A stretch of DNA of 64,000 bases from JAAYDY01 sp964500225 (GTDB lineage Bacteria > Planctomycetota > Phycisphaerae > FEN-1346 > JAACEH01), in the NCBI GenBank assembly GCA_964500225.1, contig CAZCOA010000004.1, positions 1 through 64,000 of the forward strand, in the 5' to 3' direction. Shown piece after piece: positions 16,281-24,079 of the stretch (positions within the stretch are counted from its first letter, which is position 1; every line of letters begins with the position of its first letter). Below the pieces are notes generated by a model. It saw only the letters and a program-made list of their open reading frames with translations. It was not told the DNA's origin and made no database searches. A program made the position numbers and the translations under genes.

Positions 16281-18488
16281 TCACTTGCCAATGCAGAACA
16301 GCTTCTTCTCTCCCCGAATGAGAATCCGGCCCTCGACAAACGCCGGTGAAGCAGATGTCTTCTCTCCCACCTTGCACGTGTCTTTGAGCGAAAAGCGGTC
16401 ACCGAAGTCGAAGAGGAACATGTCGCCCTGGCGGCTGGGCAGGTACACGGTATTCCCAACCAGCGAAGGTGACGGGGTCATGGACGTCTGAAAATCGTGC
16501 TGCCAGAGAATCCGTCCGTCAACGGCCCCATAGCACACCACCGCACCGTAGCTGTGGACGTGAAGATAGTAACGCTCGTTGGCCAGCGGGCTGACGATAT
16601 TGGGCAGATCGGTATCGTCCCTCCAGAGAACATGCGTCGCGGTCACGTCGCCACTCCCCCCTGCCCTGACGGCTGTCGCATGGCTGTACTCGTTGGCGAC
16701 AAAGACGATGCCCCCTGCAACCACCGGACTCGGACCGACCTCGCCGTCGATGGCCGCAGCTCGCCAGAGTTCGGCCCCGGTGGCCGGCGCATAGGCGATG
16801 ACGAGCGGCGCGGCAGCGGTGATCAACTCGTCTCGATCGCCGATCCGGGCGATAACGGGCGTGCTCCAGGCCGAGCGCACCGGCCGCACGGTCTCCCAGA
16901 TCACGCGCCCCGTAGAGGTATCCATGGCCAAAATGGACGACTTCTCCTCGCTCGGTTCGAGGCCCTGGTCAAGCTGGAGAATGACCATGTTCTTATACGG
17001 CACCAGGGACGACGCCAACCCATAGGGAGTGTCGGGCTCGCCGAGATTGATGGACCACTTTTGTTTTCCGTCGTGCCCGATGCCGGCAACGTCGGCGTTG
17101 GCAAAGGTCACATAGACGCCTCGGGCATCCACGGCCGGCGTTGGAGCGGCCAGGCCTGTGTCGGGAAACGCTTCCACCTTCTTGCCGGCCATGGGACTGT
17201 TGGGCGGAGACTTGACCTGTGTTCTCCATAGCACGCTGCCGTCGCGAAGACCAAAACAGTAAAGCCAGTTCCGGTCGGCGTCGGCGCTGGTCAGATAGAC
17301 GTGATCGCCCCAGACCACAGGGGAACTGTTGCCGTCGGCGGGGAAGCCCTTCTCGGGGTCTCCGATGGGAACCGCCCACAGAATGCCCTTGCCGGTCGTC
17401 GCATTCCATTCGGTGGGCCAGTCGCCTTCAGGAACAAGGCCGCAGCCCGTGGGTCCGCGGAATCGCGGCCACGTGAGCGTAACGGCGGAGGCGTCCTCCC
17501 CGGCGCCGTCGGCTCCCCCGGCATCGCTCGCCAGCCGCACCGTCGGGACGACAAGTGCCACGGCCACCGCTGCCGCGGCAAGCACGCCGGCGCCACAGGT
17601 GACGGCGTGCGAGTTTCTCTTGGCGACGACCTCCCAGTCCGGCTCTTCGGCGCCAGCGTCCAGCGGGGGACCGGGCGGTCTGTGGCCAAGCCACGCATAC
17701 CCATGGAAACAGAGGACCGCAATTACCGCCCCCGCCAGGAGCATCCAACGCCCGACGGCCATCTGTCGGCTGCGAGCAAAAAAGTCTCGTCGAAGGGCGG
17801 CATCCTCGTTGCGAATGGCCTCCTTAACAAGCTCGTCATCGGGCGACTCGACAAGCTGCCGGTGAAGCTCGGCCATACGGGGCGGATTCTGCCAGAGAAG
17901 ATCATAAGCCGACGTGTAGTTGCGCAACATCGTCACCACAATGATTGCCGAGAACGCGGCGGCAAGAACCCCCAGGGACATGAGCATGGAGCGTACCAGC
18001 GTCGCGGAAGGGCGCTGACGCATATTGATTGCCCATCGCCACAGACCGGATGTCGCGCGAGTCCACCAGGTCGCCCCTTCTGTCCACCTGACGTGTTCGC
18101 GCGGACACGACGCGAAACACCTTCCGCAACTGACGCATAAGCCCGATTCGATCTGGAATTCCTTGTGCATTGGTACCCGAGACATGGCCGCGGCCTTCAG
18201 CGTCGCCACCAGACCACACCCGAATCCCAGCAAAGCACACCCGATCCGGAACCGACGAACAATGCTCGCGGCCTCCCTTCGCAACAGTTCCTCGTCGCCG
18301 CCCTGCATGCGAAAGGCGCGAACCTCGAACGTGTCGGCGGCCTCAGGCGTTGCGGACCCCGGACCGAGCACCAGTTCGGCAAGGGCCACCGTGCGATGGC
18401 TGCGCGCCGGTACGTGGCCGACCATCCACCCCGCGGCGGCCAGCACCAGCGGCAGCACGGCCAGGAGAATTCGCAAGGCGGTCTTCAC
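16281..18488 (-). CDS. Membrane-anchored 4Fe-4S protein with PQQ-like beta-propeller domain
   Basis: 735-residue protein joining membrane, iron-sulfur and propeller parts. There is a membrane span near residues 4-24 and another near 80-95. A single ferredoxin-type cluster follows at C118, C121, C124 and C128 (CVSCGRCFASCP). Further spans are seen before and after a helical charged stretch of about 60 residues. From about residue 335 to the end is a PQQ_2-type beta-propeller opening with WPRFRGPTG and repeating blades such as DGSVLWRT, TGRVIWET and DGRILWQH. The start is GTG 18488, preceded by GAGGAGG and only 2 bp from the previous stop. PQQ cofactor binding is not implied. The propeller is probably extracytoplasmic. 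Confidence 0.75.
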   Translation of the reverse strand: MKTALRILLAVLPLVLAAAGWMVGHVPARSHRTVALAELVLGPGSATPEAADTFEVRAFRMQGGDEELLRREAASIVRRFRIGCALLGFGCGLVATLKAAAMSRVPMHKEFQIESGLCVSCGRCFASCPREHVRWTEGATWWTRATSGLWRWAINMRQRPSATLVRSMLMSLGVLAAAFSAIIVVTMLRNYTSAYDLLWQNPPRMAELHRQLVESPDDELVKEAIRNEDAALRRDFFARSRQMAVGRWMLLAGAVIAVLCFHGYAWLGHRPPGPPLDAGAEEPDWEVVAKRNSHAVTCGAGVLAAAAVAVALVVPTVRLASDAGGADGAGEDASAVTLTWPRFRGPTGCGLVPEGDWPTEWNATTGKGILWAVPIGDPEKGFPADGNSSPVVWGDHVYLTSADADRNWLYCFGLRDGSVLWRTQVKSPPNSPMAGKKVEAFPDTGLAAPTPAVDARGVYVTFANADVAGIGHDGKQKWSINLGEPDTPYGLASSLVPYKNMVILQLDQGLEPSEEKSSILAMDTSTGRVIWETVRPVRSAWSTPVIARIGDRDELITAAAPLVIAYAPATGAELWRAAAIDGEVGPSPVVAGGIVFVANEYSHATAVRAGGSGDVTATHVLWRDDTDLPNIVSPLANERYYLHVHSYGAVVCYGAVDGRILWQHDFQTSMTPSPSLVGNTVYLPSRQGDMFLFDFGDRFSLKDTCKVGEKTSASPAFVEGRILIRGEKKLFCIGK

Positions 18489-18490
18489 GA

Positions 18491-19348
18491 TCAGACGTCC
18501 TCCTCGGCCGTAGCCGGACGGATCGCGCCGAACGGACACGTGTCCTCGCAGAGGCGGCAATTCATGCACTCGTCGGGAGTGATGGCCACATGTTTCCACG
18601 CCACGCGGCTACACAGGCCGAGCAGAGCCCCGTACGGACACAGGAACCGGCAATAGGGACGCCCGACAAACATGGAGAGGATCAACAGGACGCCGCCAGA
18701 AATCATCACGGGCAGATTGCCGTCGAGCCGGAACAAACCGACGAAGGGGTCCCAACGGCACACGATAAAGACGCTGTCGGTGGCAGCCATGAGTATGGCC
18801 GCGCCGAGATAAACGAATGGGACAAGCCCCAGCATCGACTGGAGCCAGAGGGGCACGCGCACTGGGCGTATGAGAACCAGATCCTGGATGGCGCCGAGCG
18901 GGCAGACGCCGCCGCAAAATACCCGGCCAAAAAGCAGAGCAAAGACAATGGGTAGCACAAAGATGAGCACCACGGAAACCGGCAGCACGTAATCGGCATC
19001 GGCCAGCGCGAGCGTTACGTTCTGAATCGAGCCGATCGGGCACACACAGCCGCCGAGGTAGAAGCCGAAGTAGACCAGCGACGCCACGGCCAGCCAGCGT
19101 ATCGCCGCACGGCTTCTCAGACGCAGAGAGAACCAAGCGCTGAGGGCGAGCCCGGCTGCCAGCGCGCCCACGTGGACCATATCCATCCATGGCGGCAATC
19201 GCAGCGGCCGCTGGTCAAGCTCAGGCAACTGGTGCCCCGAATAGAAGTCCGGTGGCGGAAACCGCTCAACGGCCCGCACATCGGCAGCACACACAGCCGC
19301 CGCGACCAGCGTCAGGGCCACCCAAAGAAGTCGTCGGCGAGTGTTCAT
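18491..19348 (-). CDS. NapH/CcoG-like polyferredoxin membrane protein
   Basis: 285-residue inner-membrane electron carrier. An N-terminal signal-like segment is followed by several membrane helices holding the paired CxxxCP motifs of the NapH family: GGCVCPIGSIQ, FCGGVCPLGAIQ and YCRFLCPYGALLG. A C-terminal ferredoxin cluster, CMNCRLCEDTCPFG, follows. NapH-type proteins pass quinol electrons to a periplasmic NapG-like ferredoxin, and such a protein is encoded just upstream (19345-19932, overlapping 4 nt). The ATG at 19348 was chosen because GAAGGAGG precedes it; the long upstream extension is out-of-frame shadow. Confidence 0.85.
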   Translation of the reverse strand: MNTRRRLLWVALTLVAAAVCAADVRAVERFPPPDFYSGHQLPELDQRPLRLPPWMDMVHVGALAAGLALSAWFSLRLRSRAAIRWLAVASLVYFGFYLGGCVCPIGSIQNVTLALADADYVLPVSVVLIFVLPIVFALLFGRVFCGGVCPLGAIQDLVLIRPVRVPLWLQSMLGLVPFVYLGAAILMAATDSVFIVCRWDPFVGLFRLDGNLPVMISGGVLLILSMFVGRPYCRFLCPYGALLGLCSRVAWKHVAITPDECMNCRLCEDTCPFGAIRPATAEEDV

Positions 19349-19932
19349 CCGCCCTCCTTCTGTCGTCCGAGGTGCTTGACGACGTACGGACGATCGGTTG
19401 GTACGCGCATGAAGGCATCGGAGGGACACTGAGCCGCGATGGCGCACTGGTTGCAGTTGAGACAGCGGTCCTGACGCACCTGGAGATAGAGCGATCCGTT
19501 GCCGTAGTCGGTGCAGCCTTTGGCGCAGATGCCGCAACCGGTGCACAGCGACTCGTCGATATGGTATTCGTAATACGGATCCTCGACGAAGCGACGTATG
19601 ATCGCGCCTGCCGGACACAGTTGGTTCTCAGCCCCGGTCTCCAGCTTGTTGGGCTCTGGATGGAAAAAGCCGGTGCACAAGTCGCAGTAGCCGCACATCG
19701 CAAAATCGTGTACGCACTTGACCGCGGAGTTTTCGAGGACACATGCCGTGCGGCAGTTTCCACACTGGATACACTTGAAGGGATCGATCTGCCACACATA
19801 GCCCTTGGTGCGTGCCCTACCGCCGGCGGCAAGACCGACGCCGGCAATCCCGATGCCGAGCAGTCCGCGAGCAATACCGCCGAGGAACCCGCGGCGCGTC
19901 AGAGCCTGATTAGTCGTGCGTTCGTCGCTCAT
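19345..19932 (-). CDS. Tat-exported multi-cluster ferredoxin (NapG-like)
   Basis: 195-residue extracytoplasmic ferredoxin. The N-terminus has a twin-arginine signal (LTRRGFLGG, then a Gly/Ala-rich hydrophobic stretch). The mature part shows four groups of cluster cysteines: CIQCGNCRTAC, CGYCDLC with a later LCPAGAI, CTGCGICAKGC, and CLNCNQCAIAAQCP. This is the NapG/DmsB-like arrangement. It overlaps the upstream small Tat protein and the downstream NapH-like gene by 4 nt each. It is expected to pair with the NapH-like membrane protein on the outer face of the inner membrane. Confidence 0.85.
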   Translation of the reverse strand: MSDERTTNQALTRRGFLGGIARGLLGIGIAGVGLAAGGRARTKGYVWQIDPFKCIQCGNCRTACVLENSAVKCVHDFAMCGYCDLCTGFFHPEPNKLETGAENQLCPAGAIIRRFVEDPYYEYHIDESLCTGCGICAKGCTDYGNGSLYLQVRQDRCLNCNQCAIAAQCPSDAFMRVPTDRPYVVKHLGRQKEGG

Positions 19933-20276
19933 CGCGTGGTCGTCCTGTCATTGGCGACGGCACTGTGGGCGCGCCGCCCCTGCTCGCACAGGGCATCCTT
20001 CGGCTCAGCCTCTGCATGCCGCGATATGCGGACCGCCGTCACCAGACCGAGGCCCCTGCTCCGCTGCTGCTCTGCCTCGGGCAAGCGGCACGACTCGAAG
20101 GCCCGGCAACGAGCACACGGCGCAGTCGTTAGTCCACCACCCAATTGCCGCCGCCGGGAGGGCGCGACCAGCCGCACCGCCGCAGCTCCGACCAGGGCCA
20201 GCCCCGACCAACGGACCGCACTGGCCAACACGTCTCGCCTCGTCAGCCTCCGACAAATGCCGTGGGAATCCGTCAT
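19929..20276 (-). CDS. Small Tat-signal protein with a short Cys cluster
   Basis: 115-residue protein of unknown family. It begins with a twin-arginine-like signal (LTRRDVLASAV) and a hydrophobic segment (about 20-36). The short mature part contains CARCRAFESC and one further Cys near residue 97. It overlaps the NHL lipoprotein gene upstream and the Tat ferredoxin gene downstream by 4 nt each, so translation is probably coupled. It may be an exported accessory or cluster-bearing partner of the ferredoxin; that is inference from position only. Confidence 0.6.
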   Translation of the reverse strand: MTDSHGICRRLTRRDVLASAVRWSGLALVGAAAVRLVAPSRRRQLGGGLTTAPCARCRAFESCRLPEAEQQRSRGLGLVTAVRISRHAEAEPKDALCEQGRRAHSAVANDRTTTR

Positions 20277-21241
20277 CTTTCTTCCTCATCACGTTCGAAC
20301 ACAAGCACCTCGTTCTGCGCCGGATCGACGACGAATATTCGCCCGCTTGCGTCCACAGCCAGGTCCATGCCGGCGCTGGCAGGGGTAAAGAACTCCGTGC
20401 CGATGATCCCCAGAACCCGTCCTTGGCGGTCGCTGACCTTGACACGGGGCGACCGGCCCTTTTCCGCGGTGACAACGCAGCAGTCAGCCGTCAGCGCAAG
20501 ATTCGTCGGGTTGCAGCATCCGGGGAATCGGTTCGGCGCCATCCCCTGCCCGCCCCAGTATTCAAGACGCACGCCGCCGCGGCTGAATCGCTCGACGCGC
20601 CAGTAACCCGGATTCGTGATCATCACGTCACCGCCCGGTTCCACTGCCACATCCATGTACGGACTGGGGCAGAGAATTTGCGGCCGTCCCGTCGTCTCGT
20701 CGCGACCGGCCACACTGTCCACCAGGTCGCCGCTCACGTCGAAATGGTGCAAGGCTCGATTCCCCGCGTCTGCAAGCCACACATCCACGCCATGCACAGC
20801 GATGCCCGTGACACATCCCAACTCTCCATGCCCGTCTCCGGGACGGCCCCAGGAGCATGTGAGCGTCCCGTCGGAATCGAAAACGTGGACGCACGTTTTC
20901 TCGGTCGCAAAGACGCGTCCCTCGGCCCCCACGGCCACCGCCGTGACCGGGCCCGGCGTCGGCATGTGACGGATCTGCACCCACGCGGCGTCATACACCG
21001 TCACGCCGCCGGCCGAGGCCAGGTAGATGCGGCCATCATCGCCAAGGGCAATGCCCCTGAGGCCCTCGACGGCCGGCGTCTGCTTCAGAACCAGGCGGTA
21101 TGTCCTCGGCATGGCCGTCGCCGCAGACTCGTCCCCCCTGCCGTGACCGACCGACGATGGGGCGTCCTTGTCAGCACAGCCGCACAGGCACATGGCGACA
21201 AAAACCTGGATGATCGTCCGTCCGTTCGTCATGGCTATCAC
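20273..21241 (-). CDS. NHL-repeat beta-propeller lipoprotein
   Basis: 322-residue exported protein. The N-terminus has a signal peptide ending in a lipobox (AMCLCGC), so the mature protein should be lipid-anchored. The rest is NHL-type propeller repeats, for example GLRGIALGDDGRIYLA, VTAVAVGAEGRVFATE and MDLAVDASGRIFVVDP. Several cysteines (LGC, ILC, GCC, DCC) are unusual for a propeller. It sits 22 bp after the PQQ-like propeller gene and overlaps the next gene by 4 nt. The ligand or partner is unknown. Confidence 0.72.
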   Translation of the reverse strand: MIAMTNGRTIIQVFVAMCLCGCADKDAPSSVGHGRGDESAATAMPRTYRLVLKQTPAVEGLRGIALGDDGRIYLASAGGVTVYDAAWVQIRHMPTPGPVTAVAVGAEGRVFATEKTCVHVFDSDGTLTCSWGRPGDGHGELGCVTGIAVHGVDVWLADAGNRALHHFDVSGDLVDSVAGRDETTGRPQILCPSPYMDVAVEPGGDVMITNPGYWRVERFSRGGVRLEYWGGQGMAPNRFPGCCNPTNLALTADCCVVTAEKGRSPRVKVSDRQGRVLGIIGTEFFTPASAGMDLAVDASGRIFVVDPAQNEVLVFERDEEER

Positions 21242-21263
21242 AGGCCCCTGCCTGCCCCAAACG

Positions 21264-22676
21264 TCATGGAGCCACTCGCACGCATACCATCTCCGTCAAA
21301 TCGCGGCAATAGATGCAGCCGTCGGCATACGCGATGGGACCCCAGGCGTCGTGTCCATTGAGAATCTTCGCGCGGCCGAGCTCCTTGTAACCTTCTGTGG
21401 TGGCTTCCACCATGACAAGTTCGCCGCTCTGTCCGCCGACGACGAACAACACTCCGTCGATGAGAATAAACGGGCCGAGCTCGAATTGTACCTTCGGACC
21501 GCTCGACCAGACCAACTCGCCGGCCAGGTCCAAACATGCCAGTTGTCCGCTCTCGGTCACGCCGTATAGGTGGTCCTTATAAAGCACGGGCGTTTGTTGC
21601 TCGCAACTGAACACTTGCGGCTTAATGCGAAACACCTGTCCCACGTTGAAGCGGTCGCCCTCGGTCCAGACACGGACCATCTGGGAGCCGACGCCGTAGC
21701 TGCCCGTGAAGAACAGACGGTCGGGTGCGACCACCACAGGCGACGGGCTGTTGGCAATTTTGATGACCCACTCAGGCCATTTCCACAGGACGCGACCGTC
21801 GCCGGCAGCCACCGACACCACGCCGCCGCCCGAGCAATAGACGTATTGACGCACGCCGCCGAAATCGCAGACCATCACCGACGACTCGGTCATTGTCCAA
21901 TGGTCCGGGTTGGGGGTTCGCCAAACGATCCTGCCGGTGGCCAGCTCAACGGCCATCAGCAGCGGCCCATCTTTGGACGGATCGCCGCCGGGAGCGATGA
22001 TGGCGAGGTTCCCGTCAATGAGCGGACACTGCCCTGTGTACCATCGCGGCACCGTGGTTCCAAACTCCTTCACCAAGTCGAAGCCCCACACCTTCTCGCC
22101 CGTGTCGGTCCGCAGGCACGTGACGTGACACTTGGGCCCCATGGCCACGAGGTACTCGTCCGTGACGGCCGCCACAGTGCGAGACATGCCGTGGTTGCGT
22201 TTGACGGTGACGGAGTAGGAATACCGCCAGATCTCCTGGCCGTCGGCCGCCGAGAGGCAACGGATGGCGTCCTCGCGTTTGTCGCGGTCGTAGTCCACGA
22301 CGAAGACCCGGCCCTTGTGAACGGCGGCGCCGGCATGGCCCTCGCCGACGGCAATGCGCCACAGCACCGGCGGCCCGCTCTCGGGCCACGAGCGCGCCAC
22401 CACAGCCCCCTGCGGCACAATGCCATTGCGGTCCGGACCGCGAAACTGCGGCCACGAGCCATCCAGAGGCGCAGGCCGCCCGGTGCCACGAACAAGCGTT
22501 CCGGGATTAGCCGGAGGCGGCTCGGTCTCGCCGTCCGGCTTGGGCCGCTCGTCCAGCCCGGGCAGGCGCACGGACACCGTGACGTTCCGCGGCATCTGAT
22601 ACCAGTGCGCGAGCACCGCCCCGGCAGCAACGGCCGCGACCACAGGTGTCAGAATTACCAATACGCGGACCTTCAC
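21264..22676 (-). CDS. Membrane-anchored PQQ-like beta-propeller protein
   Basis: About 470 residues. A single N-terminal membrane helix (VLVILTPVVAAVAAGAVLA) precedes a PQQ-like propeller that opens with WPQFRGPDRNG and has repeated Trp-docking blades such as DGQEIWRY, TGEKVWGF, TGRIVWRT and DGRVLWKW. The start is GTG 22676 with GGGGAG 8 nt upstream. A TATAAT-like -10 lies upstream at 22713-22718 on this strand but without a clear -35. The fold is that of BamB-like and PQQ-dehydrogenase-like repeat proteins; no catalytic residues for PQQ are evident. Probably faces the periplasm. Confidence 0.72.
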   Translation of the reverse strand: MKVRVLVILTPVVAAVAAGAVLAHWYQMPRNVTVSVRLPGLDERPKPDGETEPPPANPGTLVRGTGRPAPLDGSWPQFRGPDRNGIVPQGAVVARSWPESGPPVLWRIAVGEGHAGAAVHKGRVFVVDYDRDKREDAIRCLSAADGQEIWRYSYSVTVKRNHGMSRTVAAVTDEYLVAMGPKCHVTCLRTDTGEKVWGFDLVKEFGTTVPRWYTGQCPLIDGNLAIIAPGGDPSKDGPLLMAVELATGRIVWRTPNPDHWTMTESSVMVCDFGGVRQYVYCSGGGVVSVAAGDGRVLWKWPEWVIKIANSPSPVVVAPDRLFFTGSYGVGSQMVRVWTEGDRFNVGQVFRIKPQVFSCEQQTPVLYKDHLYGVTESGQLACLDLAGELVWSSGPKVQFELGPFILIDGVLFVVGGQSGELVMVEATTEGYKELGRAKILNGHDAWGPIAYADGCIYCRDLTEMVCVRVAP

Positions 22677-22809
22677 GCCGGCACTCCCCGTCTGCACGAG
22701 TTGAACGGATGAATTATAGACTATGGAGCACCGCGCGGATAGGCGCAAACGCCTCGCCGGAGCGTCTTCGCCGACCGCCGGCCCTCACAGAGTAAACGCG
22801 ATGGAGTAG

Positions 22810-24069
22810 TCAGGGTTTCGCAGCGAAACAGACCAGTACGCCCCCGCGGTTGCCGATAACCAGCCGTCCGTAGGCGACCGCCGGCGAGGCGGAAATGGGT
22901 TCGCCGCCCACGTATCGCCACAGAAGCTTGCCCGTTTCCAGGGCCACCGCATATAGGTTCCCGTCGTCGCTCCCGACGAACACCCGGTCGCCGACGATCA
23001 CCGGGGACGAATCGATTCTGTCCCTGGCCCTGAACTGCCACAGTTCCTCACCATTGTCGAGGTCCAGGCACCTGAGCCGCATGTCCTGCCCGCCGACCAC
23101 CACGCGGTTGCCCTTGACGGCAGGCGAGCTATGAAAGACGACCGTCTGGTTGCCAACGTCGAACACCCACCGCGTCGCGTCCGTGTCGAGGTCCACGCAC
23201 AGGACCGTGCCCATGTAGGTCGGCACCACCAGGCGCGCGCCGACCCGTGCCGGCGTGGCCAGGGCGATCTGGCCGGTGGCAATCTCAAGAGCCGGCCCGC
23301 CCACCTCGGCGTCCAGCGTATAGATGGTGCCGCTGCCGCAACTAAGCACAGTGACATCGCGACCCGATACCACGGGACAGCCAAAGACCTCCGTGCCGAC
23401 CTCGTAGTCCCAGAGTTTTTTGCCGTCCTCGATGGCGAGACAATAGACGTGATGGTCGAACGATCCGAAGATCACCCTGTCGCCAGCCACGGCGGCGGGC
23501 GACTGAATCGGCTGCTCGGCCTGGAACGACCACAGAACATCTCCCGTGACGGCATCGAACGCGCGAAAATCGCCCTCGTAGCTGCCCAGCAGCACACGAT
23601 TGCCGACAACAAGGGGCGATGACGTGATCGTACCAGCCTCGCGGCGGTGCCAGAGGATCTCGCCGCTATCCAGCGAGAGGGCGTAAAGGCCGGCCCACTC
23701 GGTGCCGACATAGACTCGGCCGTCCACCACGGCGGCCGTCGAAGAGATCGGGCCTTCAAGATCCTTGCGCCACGCCACGTGCAGCGTCCGCGGGAGCGAC
23801 GACTCGGCAACGCCCGTACAGGCCGCATCGCCCCGAAAACACGGCCAGGCTCCCACTGCGGGAACCGATTCGGGCCCCACATATGGATGTAGCACAGGCT
23901 CGGGATCGGACGATACGTCGTCGGACGTCGGCGAGATTCCCCGGTGGCCAAGAAGGATGGCCAACACAATGAGCATGACACATACCGGACCGACGTACCA
24001 ATGGGCGCGCATGGGACATGCGCGACCGCAGGAAGGTGGATGAGGCTCGGGAACCGTGGGATTGTCCAA
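22810..24069 (-). CDS. Membrane-anchored PQQ-like beta-propeller protein
   Basis: 419 residues with one membrane helix near 24-40 (VGPVCVMLIVLAILLG). A regular propeller follows, with very clear repeats: DSGEILWHR, TGDVLWSF, DGKKLWDY, NGEELWQF and TGKLLWRY. Each repeat is preceded by an SSP or SPAV-type strand such as ITSSPLVVGNRVLLGSYEG. It begins 10 bp after the FtsX-like gene. A scaffolding or binding role outside the cytoplasm is inferred. It is distinct in sequence from the two other PQQ-like propellers of the same run. Confidence 0.72.
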   Translation of the reverse strand: MDNPTVPEPHPPSCGRACPMRAHWYVGPVCVMLIVLAILLGHRGISPTSDDVSSDPEPVLHPYVGPESVPAVGAWPCFRGDAACTGVAESSLPRTLHVAWRKDLEGPISSTAAVVDGRVYVGTEWAGLYALSLDSGEILWHRREAGTITSSPLVVGNRVLLGSYEGDFRAFDAVTGDVLWSFQAEQPIQSPAAVAGDRVIFGSFDHHVYCLAIEDGKKLWDYEVGTEVFGCPVVSGRDVTVLSCGSGTIYTLDAEVGGPALEIATGQIALATPARVGARLVVPTYMGTVLCVDLDTDATRWVFDVGNQTVVFHSSPAVKGNRVVVGGQDMRLRCLDLDNGEELWQFRARDRIDSSPVIVGDRVFVGSDDGNLYAVALETGKLLWRYVGGEPISASPAVAYGRLVIGNRGGVLVCFAAKP

Positions 24070-24079
24070 GGCCGCCTCC

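Noticed and set aside
16281..24069. PQQ-dependent alcohol/glucose dehydrogenases
   Set aside because: The propellers have the PQQ-like Trp-docking repeats but no disulfide pair, calcium-site or heme motif of known PQQ enzymes was visible; they are called PQQ-like propellers only.
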